From the NCBI RefSeq assembly GCF_019925205.1, contig NC_083567.1:5394001-5458000 (forward strand): a DNA stretch of 64,000 bases. The letters are read 5' to 3'. Within the stretch, counting starts at the first letter, position 1; each line of letters opens with the position of its first letter. This DNA comes from Metopolophium dirhodum (taxonomy: Eukaryota; Arthropoda; Insecta; Hemiptera; Aphididae). A program made the position numbers and the translations under genes. Positions 25,537 through 40,100 of the stretch are shown in pieces. Below the pieces are notes generated by a model. The model saw nothing but the letters and a program-made list of their open reading frames with translations, did not search any database and was not told where the DNA came from.

Positions 25537-26267
25537 CTATATATAACAACCTGGATATAAAAAATGTATTGATATGTACAATGTACTATGTAGGTTTATA
25601 CAATTAAACCTATAGATCCCTGTTTGAATATGTCTTACGCTCTGCAGTGATTTGAATCTTTTATGCATACAAAAGACCATTACATTTTTATCAAATGACA
25701 ATTTTCGTAACTCCGCGGCCATCAAGTTTGAAGTAGGTATACGTTTTGTAGTTAAGGCACCTAACCTAATATTTATTACGTTAACAAATTTTGTTGAATA
25801 CATAATTAGTAAATTACGAATCTTTAACTACCTATCATGCTACATCTAGAAAAATGTACCCGCACCTACATAATAATATTATATCTTTCAGAGTTTTATT
25901 CTTTCGTATTTTGATGACGTACGACGTGTCTATATATATTTGAAATTCAAATACTTTTATATAAATACTTTAAAATTCAATAAGTACAAATATTCGTCAG
26001 TCGTCACGTCCCAGATTTTTTTTGATACTAATTATATTATTTTATTTATAATATTTGTTGACTCATGAGTCATGAATGTTGAGAGCCCCTATTTTCGATG
26101 TCTTGTTTATGGTTATTAGTTTATTACATACCGAATTTTGTAAAATCGCATTTTTAAATTATAATGTATTATGTTTTTGTATAAATCGGTATAGATCGGT
26201 TTCGGTTCCAACTAGGTTCTACAAAAAAATAAAAATTCGGTCCCGGTTCTTAAAATTACAGAATTAA

Positions 26268-26697
26268 GAGGATGTCAGCGATTATTTGTTTTCTCTCTCT
26301 GGCCCACGCGCAACATGTACGCAGAATTATTTTTTCTATGTTTTTAAGTAATCTTAGAGTAAAATCACCTATCACAAAAAAGATAGAGAATAATATTTTT
26401 GAGGGAATGACATATCGATTTTATATTTTATTGTTATTTGACTTTGTATAATTGTATTCGACTTTCAAAATAAACAAAAAATGTTGTAAATTTAAATTAT
26501 GTTTAAATTGTTTTGGTACAATATTTCGACAAATCGATATGTCATTCTTTTAAAAATATTATTCTCTATCTTTTTTGTAATAGGTAATTTTACTCTAAGA
26601 TTACTTAAAAACATAGAAAAAATGATTCTTTGTAAATGCGTTTTGTCTATGTTGCGCGTGGGCCAGAGAGAGAAAACAAATACTGCGCTGACATCCT
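26268..26697. mobile_element. Foldback element inserted in another repeat
   Basis: The left terminus GAGGATGTCAGCG pairs with the right terminus CGCTGACATCC. The arms (about 160-180 bp) pair through CTCTCTGGCCCACGCGCAACA and its complement and through GATAGAGAATAATATTTTTG. TTAA precedes the left end (26264-26267) and TTTTA follows the right. Both flanks carry CGGTTTCGGTTCC-type sequence of the repeat also seen at 17330-17770, so this element sits inside an older repeat. The terminus matches family A (TTAAGAGGA). Confidence 0.7.
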
Positions 26698-28122
26698 TTT
26701 ACGGTTTCGGTTCTGATACCGGTATTTTCCGGTATTTAAAGATATATTTTTTTTTTCAAAAAGTATAAAAACCAAGTATAAACTCCATACATATTATATT
26801 ATCTAAAATGATAAAATCAAATTATAGTAGCCTTATTGGGTTAAAGGACTTAGTAGGTTTACTATAATTTTGTTTTAAAAACATCCAAAACAAATTTTAA
26901 AAAATAGGGTTGGCTCATGTTGTAAGAAGTGGAAGTCAGTGCATCGTATAATTTGATACAATCAAACACTCAAATATGGTCTCTATAAAAAGTGGTTTTA
27001 TTTAAATATAGCCTAGAATTTTGTATGATGTGCATGTGGCCAAGTGACCAACTATGTAGTTGTTTATATCACCAATTAGCTTACTCAAAACTTGAGAATG
27101 GAACTCTGCCTCGATATATTATCTTAAATTATAGGTTCTTGTAAATTAATTTTGATATATAGGTAATTTGTACAAGGTATACAACCGCTTCCGATTGTTA
27201 TATTTAATCTATGATTTATTACTTTTATAAGGTATTCAAATTTCAAGTTAATTTGTACTTATAGTTTTCATTATATTATTATTGAGATCGAGCAAGAAAT
27301 GGTACAAAATGAAGACAATATTCTGCTCCAATGACAATATGGTTTCTAATTAATAAAATAAACCTACTTGTATTGGTTTTAATGTTTTATTATTTATTAT
27401 GTATAGCATATTAGCATAATTTGTACATAATAATTATAATGCATATATCTAACCGTATAATAACGATAAATTACATTAAATTTGAGCATTCAAATTTTCG
27501 TTTATACTTTATTAGTAACAGACATATAAGTACTATTGTTTTAATATAAACTGTAGATTTTAATTATTTTTACTCATTTTATTATACCGGAGCTAGGGCC
27601 CATATACAAATACACAGACACACACGACATACTCACAAAAAAAAAAAAAAAAACAGACCAATTATTTACCAATAATCAAAAAAAGACTCTCAAAAACTTG
27701 GATAGAAGTATATAAAATTACACAAATACAAAAAGTAATCATTTTTTCCTTGGTTTTAAATGTTATGAATGTAAAGATAGAATTCACTTGAAGTTACTAT
27801 AATATTGAATAAACACATAATGTAATAGCTTATAAAAATATATTAATTTTAATATTTCAATAAGTCTTTGGATAATAATATAATACATAAACATTTGCAC
27901 TAACAATTTTAGTCATTATAATAAATAATATTTCAGAATAAATTACTATTAAAAAACAAATGTTTCTGACACATAAAAACCATATTATAAAGTTTTAACT
28001 AAAAATAAGATAACTTTTTGTAAATAGAGTAATTCAATTTTAAGTTTTAATTAAAATCTTAAGAATATTCATAAATAAATTAAAAATTATACTGTAGTTA
28101 TCACAGGCTTTTAAAATGCACA

Positions 28123-28128
28123 TTTATT
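28123..28128 (-). terminator. Candidate polyadenylation signal AATAAA of VPS13B
   Basis: The minus-strand hexamer AATAAA lies about 35 bases past the stop codon at 28161. It is the first canonical hexamer after the stop. Confidence 0.45.
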
Positions 28129-28160
28129 GCACAAAATATTTTAATTAATACTTAGGTATA

Positions 28161-31100
28161 TTATATCACTGCATATCCTTTATTCTGGATATGTCGTTTG
28201 AGGAATTCGATTGAGTTTAATACGTGATTCCGGATTTGTGGACTGACCAACAACTTATGTGTTTGATCTGGATTATCTGATTCTGTTTTTGATTCCATGT
28301 TTAAAAAGCTTTGTGATTTACGTACATAATCGGCAACTCGAGAATATGCTGTATCATTCTGTTAATGAAATGCAAATTATTTAAAAACTATTTTATGATA
28401 GGTTAATGGAAATTTAATTAAATTTTTCGTTATTACCTGTGCTGTCATACAAATAGTTATTGTAATCAGTGAAGGATCACGGTGCCGTAGACTAGGAGTA
28501 ACAATTTGAGTTATTGGTAAGCGTAGTACATTTGGCATCATGCAATTTGGATCTTTGATTAAATACAAAAATCTATTTGTCAAGACTAATGTTAATTCCG
28601 ATACCTTAAGTTCTTGGTCTAAATTATCTACAGTTGCATCACAAGTCAATAGAACTTGTTCTGTTGTGGTCAAATATTTGTTTAATATTAACCAAGAGTA
28701 TCTGAGTTCTGACGCACCGAATCCTATTTCACTGTTGCTGAGACTTGAACGTAACTAAACAAAAACAATAACGTCAGATAGGTACACAAAATAAAATTGA
28801 TTGCAAACCTTTGCTCTCTTATACTCTGTTCCATCTTAGAGTGAACCACTTTCGCGCACTCCAGCTGAGCCGCCGAACATTGCCTGACCCCCCATGCGAT
28901 GACTATGCGTTCTATGATTGGCGGACAATCATTGCCGGCCGGTCGGGTGCCTGTGTTAAAACTCACCAATGTCCGGATTGTGGTGGAAATGCGCGGAAAA
29001 AACGTGTTTTGGTCAGCCGAGTGGTTCACTCTTAGATGGAACAGAGTATAGTTGTAACCAAAATAAATAAATAATTTTCTTTTCCTTTGCCCTTTGCTCT
29101 CAACTATATTGGGCCAAACATCCTTGTCCTACACCTCCTCAGGGTCTGTCTTCCACCTCATCTTTACACACACCAGCTTTTTTTGTGTCGTTCTCTATTC
29201 TGACTAACCATCTTAGGTTTAGTCTTCGTCTCCCTCTCTTGCCTTCTACATTAATTTCCATATCCACTCCACCTCCTCAGAAATATATTCTCATAATATG
29301 GCCGAACTATCTTGCCTCATCCTCCCTCATTTTGTAGGCATCTACAATTTGTGCCACTCCTGCACTATCCCTAATTATTTTACTCTAACTTCCATAGTCA
29401 CTCCACATATACACCAAAAATTCTAATCTCTACTATACTCTTTCTTTGTTCTGTTTTATTGTTAACTAAAGTCCAAAATAAATAAATACCAAAGAAAAGA
29501 AAATTTAAAAAGGATTAGGTTACCTGAGGACTTTTAATCCAGCCCACGCCAGCCAAAAAACCTTCGCCTGTCATTGCTACTAGTTCTGCAGCTCCACTTA
29601 TTGGTTTAGTAATGGCTTCGACAAAACCTATAGCTACAGTATTGACAAATCCCCTTCTTCTTTCAGGGCCTTCTTGAATTGCATATTGTATTGGATGATT
29701 TACTAATCCGCCAACTGCTCCCAACAAACTAATTCCAAATTCACTTAGACCTTGTATGATTCCCTGTGATAAATTCTGTGGTCGTAAACGTCTAATCTCT
29801 TCAATTTGTTCCAAATCATCAGCTTCTAATGTTAATCGGTTGAATGTTCTCGACCAACTAGATGCAAATTTTGTTACTGATGATAATGCTCCTGTTGTAA
29901 CATGCTTGACTAATGATGCAGATCCACTTAAGACACCGACAAAAAATTCTTTTGGACCTTCAGTCATGCCTTGGGCAGATAAAGTCACAAAATCATACAA
30001 TCCAGTTCCAACAGATCGTGCTAGACCGCCAGGAGAACCCCAGAATTCTAATGAACCCAATGCCCATCCAGTACCATATATTGCATTTAAAAAATAGTGC
30101 AATGACAAACTCCGACCGAGTTGATAATAAGAAGCAATTAAATCTGTTTTAGAAAATTCTGTGAAATCTAAAGGAGACCGGTCGAGAGCCACATAGAACG
30201 TTGTTGATGTATGTAAGCTTATCATCACTTTGAAAGGTTTTATAGTGAATGTTCTAAACACTAAAGGATTACGAAATTCTTGGGAATGTGCCAGTACTAA
30301 GTAATGAAGTGGAATGAACTCATCCATAGCAAGATTATGTTCTTGTGTAATAGACATAGTTGATTTAAAACTTTTCAATATTTCCAACATATAATAACAG
30401 TAGCGATCTTCTATAAATGCTTCAAAAGTAAATAATGTTATTTCTAGATCCAAAATTACTACAACAAACATCAAAAAAAATTATTAATTAGTTTTTAGAA
30501 TGTATTTTGGTTATTTAAAATACATAATAAGCAATCATATTGTATATTATACTATAATTTATAAATACCTGGTGTTAAATAGTAGGATTTATCTAATGTC
30601 AATTTTATAATAATGGCAGAATCTAACTGTCTCAAATCATTGATTACATTTGACAGTGGTTTCAAGAAACTTGTATCACAATAAACTTCTTCAAAATGTT
30701 TCTTTTGCTTTACGAGTATCACAGGAAAGTCATAATGCCCATCAATAAATGCGTTATTATCAATTTGAATGTTATTTATTGAAATTATAAGGTTCATTTC
30801 ACCTTTGGAAGAATCCTGAAATATGTTTAACTTTTATTATTATATTATAACAAGGTATGTAGCTTTATAATATATTTTAGGTGGACGATATAGTTAAGGT
30901 TATTTAAGAAAATGATCTAATAAAAACTATTGGCTAATCATATTCATGCATATGTATGGAAAAAACCACATTAATAATATTAATATTTTTCACTTAATTA
31001 CAAAATAATTTATATATAACACATCCAAACATGTATCCTCCCTTGTCTCCTCTAAATAGACCTAACCCATACATTTAAGCTGTTATTAATAATTAGTTAT

Positions 31101-34100
31101 ACTGCAACAGTATGTCAAAAATAGGGGGGGGGGGTATGTTTTACTGTTTTTCAAAAAGCTAACACGGAAAAATGAGAATGAAAGATGTATTCAAAAGGTA
31201 CCTGATTTCCATCTAAAGTGGCTGCAATATTATCTAACGTCATTGAAACTACAGCTTTTGAATTGAATCCGATGTCATCAATAAATAAAATAAGTATAAA
31301 TGTATGAATATGGCATTTTATTGAAGGCCAAAGCTCTGAAAAAATATAATAATATACTAGATTAAGTATAAACTTAATATATGATTAATATAAAATGTAT
31401 ATAATATAATATTATATGATAAAAAATCAATAATTAGTAATTACTATTGATTGATGTAGAACCCATATTTTGAAAGGGACTTATAGGAGTCCGAACATTT
31501 TCTAGTCTCACATTATTTAGTACTTCATTATTTGATGATAAGGTACCTAGAATAATTTTAAAATGTCACAATCAAAGTACAATCCTATATAATTTATATA
31601 TATATTTTTTTTACCTTTGAATTTATCACTTTTAGCTAGTCTTAACCTCACTTCATTAGCTGAAAATTCAAACTGTGCAGCTGGTTTAAAAATTACATCT
31701 AATGTAAATGCTCTTTTTGTAATCAAAACTTTTATGTCATTCATTTGACCAGGCACTGGCACTAATCTGCTTTCACAAACACTCAACTCTATACTTGCAA
31801 ACCAACCTGATAAGTGAAAAAAATTAGTATGTATATAATTATTATTTTGTTTTCACCTCATATTTAAGAGCATTAAAATAATAACTCACCTTTAAAAGGT
31901 TTTTTATCAACTCCAATTAATACTCTGGGTATCTGTTTGCATGATACTGAGTATGGAAATGATATGTATGCGTTATTTCCAGAAGATATCCTGTATGTCC
32001 AGTTCCAATCATTTGAAAATGGCATTGGCTCTTTAGATTTAGATTTAGACTTAGATTTCTTACTAAGGGCAAGAATTAATGATACTGGACAGTAATTGTA
32101 AAGAATAAATTGTGGATATGGTTGATTATATATCGTGAAAAAATATTGATTATCCAATTCTTGTAATGTGACACATATTAATGGATTTGAATCGCAGCTT
32201 GAAAATAAAACAGGCAATGGACGTTCTTCTTTCACAATGTCAGTTAGTTTGATAGGACAACTAATGTTACCATTTGAAGTCAGTATCAAATATTGCACCA
32301 AATCTTCATTAGCTGATTCTTTACCAATTAATGTCCACATTACTAATGGTTTACCACTAAAATGAATAAAAAAATATATTTATTAATTGAAATTACTTTA
32401 TTACCATGAGTAATGTGCTAAAATATTTTAAGTAATTTAATTTAAAAAAAAAAATTGAACATTTACTGATAGTTTTACTGTCTTATATATTTTTAATCAT
32501 ACTTTGACAAACTATGAGCTAATTTGTAATAATTTAAGAGGATGGAACATGGGCATTTGTTGTCTCTGTCTTACAAGGTAAATTACATACCAAATTCACA
32601 CTTGGCAGATATTTAGCTTTGTTAGTTTAAAAATTATAGTGAATTGCTTACTATGAAACTTAATGGTAAGAACATAATCTGTGTTTATATATAGGATTTT
32701 TTACAATAATTCAGTTTAAGTAAGTTTTGCACATTTTTAATTTACGCTGTATTGGACATAAAACTTGCTAAAATATTGAACTATCGTAAAAACCCACATA
32801 CAAACACAGATAATCTTCTTACCATCAAGTTTCATATTAGGTCAATTTACTCTAATTTTTAAACCAAAGAAGCTAAATCTGCTGAGCGTACATTTGCTAT
32901 GTTACGTAATGACATACTTGCAAGATGGAGACAACAAATACCTGTGTCATGTCCCTTCAATAAAAATAAATCCCCGAACAAAATATAGTATATAAGAACA
33001 AGAAAACGTATGAAGTTAATAGTATTTAATATAGAATTAAAAAACTTACAGATCATTTAAATTTTTAGGTAAATCAACAGACACTTCTTCAACATTTTCT
33101 GGAATATCTAAGACACCAGAAGATGGTACTGCACAAACAGCTAATACTTTAAGATCAATTGAACTATGATTTGTAGCAATGTATAAACTTTGAATATGAA
33201 TAACTCTCATATTATTATGTTCCAAAGAGCAAACGTTCAAATAACCAATCTGCTTTAAATGTGCATATGTTATGTTGATTTAGTTGTATAAATAATATCA
33301 TTAAAAAACTTACATGATTTTCACAGTTGATGACAACAGATGTATGACCCTTTAAAGGGATTAATCCATTGACTGATGGCATATAAAATGACTGACTATT
33401 AGATAATTGAAGGGGTTGTGATCGATGAGTAGTATCTTCAATATTTAGATCAATATAAAATGTATTCTAAAAATGAAATAGATTTAAAATGAATTTATCA
33501 TTAATACAAATTTCATGGAAAGTTCATTTAACACTGTTCATTAAGTGAATTAGAAATATAAATATAACTTATTTTAATATATTAATACATAATATATAGG
33601 AAAGAGATTATCAAATAAAAGATATAATCATTTTATGAAATTTTTTATATTATAAGATTGTATAAATAATAATGCAATATACAAAGGTAGATGATATCTT
33701 ATAAAAAATCTTACTTCAATAACTGGAGGAGCCACAACACAAAAGTTATCTATGTTACAGAGGATATCTGTTGTATTGCATAATGTTATGATTTGACCTG
33801 ATGTATTGACTATTAATGCCCAAGGTTGTACGACAATTACACGACTTAAGCCATTACTGTGATCAAGATGTCCATAATGTTGAACCTACATTTTAGTAGA
33901 TTTAAAGTTAATTGAATTTTTCATGTAGTTAATATAAAAATGTATGTACAAACACATTATATTATAATTTTTAATCAACAAGTTATTATCTGAGTATATA
34001 TTATAATATAAATATTACTTTAACAGTAGTTTCAGTGTCTGGCAGTTCACATTGTTTCCATTTGATGCTTGAATATTGTTGACCAATAAATGGCCATTGG

Positions 34101-37100
34101 AGATCAGAATCCATTATAGTATATTTTCCATTAAGAAGATCTTCAATAGTAAAATAACTCTCATTAAATAACTCAGGAATGTCAATATTCATGTAATATG
34201 TTATAGATACAGGCGGAGAGGATGCTGAAGACTCCTCGCTAAAAATATTTCAATTTTTGTTGTTATAAATAAATATTTTTATCTGAATTAAATACATAAA
34301 ATATAATTATAAAAATTATAAATAATATAATAATACAGTAATCGACTAACTTTAATTTTATAGTTAAATTGTAGACATCTTTCATAGTACCAGGTAAATC
34401 AATATGTTGTATGTCATTTAAGGTCATGGCAGATTTAGCTTCTATAATGGTATTGTGTTCTAATTTGTTATCAACTAATTCAAAGTTTAATAAAGTACTA
34501 TAAGGCAAGTATGAACGAACAACATACATTGGCATTAATAAAATCTAGAAATGTTAAAATGTAATAATAAGTTAATTAATAACATAAAATAAATATTTAT
34601 TATTTTACTACTTACCAATATACGAGGTATTTTATTAATGTTTTCTATGATCAAACGACACCAGATACTACGATATTTCTTCATATTATCCTTCATTGGA
34701 ACTGTTAAAAAATCATTATTTCCATTAACTAATTCATCAGGTTTTTTTAATAAAACACTTACTTTTGACTAGCCAAGAATTTTGATTCCCATTGACTAAT
34801 TCAACAGCATGTAATGGAATGGGTCCAGACCAAGGACCTTCATGATTATGAGTATGAAAACTTAATTTTAAAGTAACTTTAAATCCATTATATAACATTA
34901 TTGATGGGGAATTATTTTCAGGGGCAACTGATAAAGTCTGCAAAACTAAGTTATGCTGATCTTTTTGTTCTTCTACTTGTTTGACTTTGGTAAATCGAGC
35001 ATCCAACAAATAATTTGTTTTATTTAAGACACTTAATTGGCTGGATACAATAACCTAAAATAATACATAATTATAAAATAAAAAATATTTTTAAGGTGAT
35101 ATAGGACATACTTTTATAAGAGAGGGTGACATGTTTGTAATTGACACTATTAAAATATGAGGTTCCCCTTTGTGGTTTTTTACTGTTAAAGACATCAAAG
35201 CTTCAGTTCGTAAACTTATTTCATTACTCCAAGACAAACTAAATATTTATAAATTATTAGTAAAACTGTAAATGTGTAAAACATAATCTCATTTGACTTA
35301 GGTATTAAATAAGTATTACTTATCAGCATCTCCAACACTAAATCTTATATGAGGATTTTCAGTAGGTACTCGCCATGTGTATTGATAAGACTGTAAACTA
35401 TTGAGAGTGATAACTTCATTGGTGCTTGCTTGACCAAATCTACAAAAATAAATTAAAATTTACTTGAATACAATCTTAATATTGTAACTTATGAGAAGCT
35501 AGACTTCATGATATTGTTTGATACAAAGTCTATAATATTATGTAGTTATTAATTCAAAGTTTAAATATTTTGATCTGTAATTTTATGAATTTAATGAAAC
35601 TATCTAACTAATATTAGTACATAGTAACACTGTCTCCAGAAGAGCCTAAAATCTAGTTGAAAAAATAAAAATTAATAACTCACATTATTTCAAAATTGGT
35701 ATCATTACAAATAATATATGGTGTAGTTATAAAATAAGTATTATTTTTCCATAGCTGCACTGCTGCCATCAAAGAGTTAATCATACTTGGGCCAAATTGA
35801 CATGCAATTACTCCAGTTTGAATGTTGTATTGAATATCCGGTTCTATTTTTATTAAAATAATATAAATATTAAATATTACACAATACGAGTTAGGAACAT
35901 TATTTTTAATAATTCAAAAAATATTTACTTGGCTTGGTTGTGTGACGACTTGTAAATAAACAAAAAGATTTTACAACAGGAATTTGTGTCAATGTTCCAT
36001 AATTTAATAGTTCAACTCTTAAATGTGCTTGGGCTGATGTATTCATTTCTCCTAATAGATATAAAAAAATCAATTTTAATTATAAAATAAATAGTTCATA
36101 AACAGTCTGCATAACTAAATGCCTATTAGTTAGCTGCTTGGTCTGAGCAATCTGTTAGATCGCAAACAACTGACATAAGGTTTCTTAATAAACTAAATCC
36201 TGATTTTGTTTATTTACCTACCCGCCTAGCATTATAAACTTTAGGGTGATTGTCCTTAAACTGAAATACTCTACTCGACAATACTTTTATGGCTTTATTA
36301 TACTTATCTCAGCCTCTAACTATTTTTATAATTCTTCTCTATACCGTTTAATGTGTCTTGACAATGAGGACCCTAGCTTTAACTTCTGAACAATTTTAAA
36401 TAATTATGTCAAAAAATACAAAACATATAATTATTTTTAAGAGATTTACTTGTATTTTGTTTTAGTTTTAGAGGGTAAAATGTTTTCTATGTTAAATAAA
36501 ATAAAATAAAATAAAATAAAATAAATATCAATATTTATTGAATTCTTAATTTTAGCATTATTTAAAAAAAGTATTTTGGTATAAATGATACAAAATATAA
36601 ATATATTATATTATATTAGTCTTGCTAGTTTAGCTAGTTAGTTCTGATAAATGAATTGCTGGTTTTATTAATTTTATTAGCTGTTAACCAAAAGTAATTA
36701 GAGAACTACTATTTTAATAAATATAAAATATCGCTAACTGTTTTCAATAACTAAATAACAATAGTTTAACTAAAACTAAAATTATTTAATAAATATTAAA
36801 TAATAAATACCTTCTTGAAGTTTAAAGCCAACATTTACTTGATCCAAAATAAAAATAACTAGTTTATGTTTTGGCGGATCATCAGAAATGCAATCATATC
36901 GTGATAAATATGTTTTTTTTTTAACAAGATATGAAATATTAATCTATAAAAGAAATTTAAGTATTAAGTTAGTACATTTTTAAAATTATTTTATGGACAT
37001 TATTTACTTTAATTGATGAGGCTGACAATGATAGTTGTAATTGTGGTACGAGGCTTGGTGAAAAATATGAGTCAACTCTAAGGCATCCGACTAAACTCCT

Positions 37101-40100
37101 GTAAATAAATTATTATAGTGCATATTATACAACAAACAAACAATTTATATTTAATAGTACTTTATTTGTAGCGGATAATGATTTGTACATGAATTATCCA
37201 TTATTATACGCCATGTGTTTGAAACAGCTTCCAATGATTCCAGCCGCAATAACATAGGTTCATATTTTGGAAATATGAAAATAGTATGCTCTCTAAAACA
37301 ATTCTGTATCTCATCATACCATTGTAAATGGAATTTAATGTCGATGTCCACCTTGAAAACATTTCCAAGTTAGAATTTTATTTATACAACAATGAATGTT
37401 GTATACATATATTCTAAAACTCTACATACATCCATAGGAACTGGTTGTATTTCAATTTTTGTCAATGTTCTGGGTTGAGGATATCGCCATGTAATTTTAG
37501 GTGGGTTATTTGATAAAAATTCTGAAAAAAATATCTGATAAGGCAAAGGTAAGTCAGAACTAGTAGTTTCGATAAATTGAAAAGCTCCAGCTCTAAGATC
37601 ATCTTGATAAAATTGTTCATCAGTTTCAGAACCTTAGAAAAAAATATTAATATTAGTATTACATATTGAAGTTTTATTAGAGACTGAGTGAAACTTTGTT
37701 TGAAGTTTTTACTGCTTTAATAAAATATTTCATAAAAATTACAATTTAAAAAATATATACAATTGTAAAACCAATAATTTATCCCACGGTCCACTCAGAA
37801 TCTAAAACTAATTATTTTAAACAATCAAATTCAAGATTGGACATACTTTGATTTTGATTTTTTGTAGTATTTTTATTATATTCAAATAGATATTTATACT
37901 CATTCCATATTAGTTTTAATGTATTGTAATGATCTGGAGATATGTGGAACGATATATAATCTGTTAATATTTTTAGTTGTTTTGTTGGTCTTAAGTATTC
38001 AGGTACCCAAGGATCAGATGATAAAACAATTTCTAATGTCATTGTCCATGGATGTAATATCAATTCATTGGTGTTATAATTTGAGTAATCGTGTCCAACA
38101 GATATTGTCACACTATTCAATGTTATTTCACCATTCATCCTTTGAGATGGTTTTCTCCACAAACAGTTTAATTTAGAAAGAATACTTTCAATACTGAGCA
38201 CAATATTATCTAAAATGTTCAAATTATTTTGCATTAAATTTACAAAAAAAAAAATTTCAACAGCATACCATTATTTTCAGTGGATAATTGAAAAAATATT
38301 TGTTGAGTTGTTAAATTCATAACTATTGGTTTTGAGTACCAAAAATATTCGTTAACTGGTGACACAGGATATTCAATTACATTTTCATTAGTTACTTCAC
38401 TTATTACACTCGTATTTTCAGTTGAATCAAAAACTAAATTGTCATATTTATGTGTATCATATTCATCAGTCACATGTTGAGATACAACAGAATCAATTTT
38501 AAAAGACGGGTTTATAATTTCAAGTTCATCAAATCTAGAAAACATAAAATGATAAATGATCATAAGAAAAAAAAAATTATTCAGAGTAATATATTATACA
38601 TGTTTATACTTTATTCAATATGTACCTATAAAACATTTTAAATAATATAATCAATTTAAATATCAATTATATAGAAATAATTTTTTTCCATATCAAGAAC
38701 AGATCACTAAATTAAAATGTAAAAATATTTACACTAGTCTATTTAATTTTATTCTAAGGATATCATTCATACATGTTGAATCCTTACTAATTCAGAACAC
38801 ACAAAGTTTTTGTTCAAAATAATCCATTTTATTCTGTTATTTTTAATTTTAGGGTTGGCAGTGGCATAATTAGTTGTGGAGGGGGAGATTAGGGTGTTGT
38901 GCACTCCCCCCCTCCCCCATTCACCAAGACTTTTTTTAACTGGCAAACAATATTTATTCACTTATTTAACTATAAATATTATTATTTATTGCTACTTATA
39001 TACTATATTTTATAGAAACAACACATAAAAACCCGAATTCCCTATGGTAGTTTTAACTAAGATAATATAACTTACTAATAAATATTAATCACTATTGAAA
39101 TACTGCACAAATATATTGAAATAATTGTAGTTTAGCTCAGAATTTGTCGGTCGGACTTAGTTCCAAGATTATAACTAGAGCGCGGATTAGTTCACATTTG
39201 CATATTTATTCTGGTTGATCGTATGATATACTAAGTGAGCGCAAAATGTGTTTCATGACATAACAATTTGAAAAATTAAACTTTTTTACTGCATATTTTT
39301 GCATTTTTTGACTACATATCACAATGGTCAGACTAAGAGGTTTCTATGATATAAACCAACATAAATGGGAAGGGGTAAATATTTCTAATGATTTGCCTAT
39401 TATTAAAATTAAAGAGAAGAGAAAATAATAATAATAATAATAACTAGGATTTTTTTGATATTTTAATTTTGAAGGAACTTATGAGTGTTTTATCATTTTT
39501 ATAATAAGTAATAACACTATCTATAATTTACTCTAATATTAAAAATAACAGAGTAAAATGGATTATTCTGAATGTATATTTTGGTTTGTTATGTGTTAAT
39601 TAATTGGAGATAACATAAAAGGGTATGACATTCTCTTTGTAATATAATCAAAGTATATAATTTCTTAAATTTAATTACTCAATATAATTATCAACTTACT
39701 TTGAATCAGTTTGAAAATTATAATTGTTAGTCTCATCGTGAGGCAAAATACCTTTATGAAACATTTGTTTCACAAGATCTAGTAAATTATAACAGTGATC
39801 AATCTTTTGTTTGTTTAATAAAAAAGATATAGCTCTTCCTAAATTTAGTTCAACCTATGAAAATACAAGTATTTATTATATAAAAATATATTAATTAATT
39901 AAAGGAATATTATTCACATACTTTATATTGACTAATTGTAATAGGGCGAGACATTTTTAATGTGAAAAATGCTAAAGGAATATCATCCATTGTATTGGAT
40001 TTAGTTTTAAACAGCGGTACTGAGTACATTTTGGAATCTGGTATTTCGATGCATGATTCATTTTTTGGAGCTAGTGAAATTGTCAGATCAAAAAATATTA

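Larger units (their letters stand above)
25545..28160. other. Intergenic between RRP1 and VPS13B
   Basis: AT-rich, with the inverted-repeat element at 26268-26697 and its CGGTTCCGGT-type flanks (about 26180-26267 and 26698-26760). No gene is seen in the rest. An AATAAA signal on the minus strand (28123-28128), about 35 bases after the VPS13B stop, is a good candidate polyadenylation signal for that gene. Confidence 0.45.

Noticed and set aside
28811..29035. Two overlapping open frames as a gene
   Set aside because: They lie inside a MITE with inverted repeats and overlap on opposite strands.
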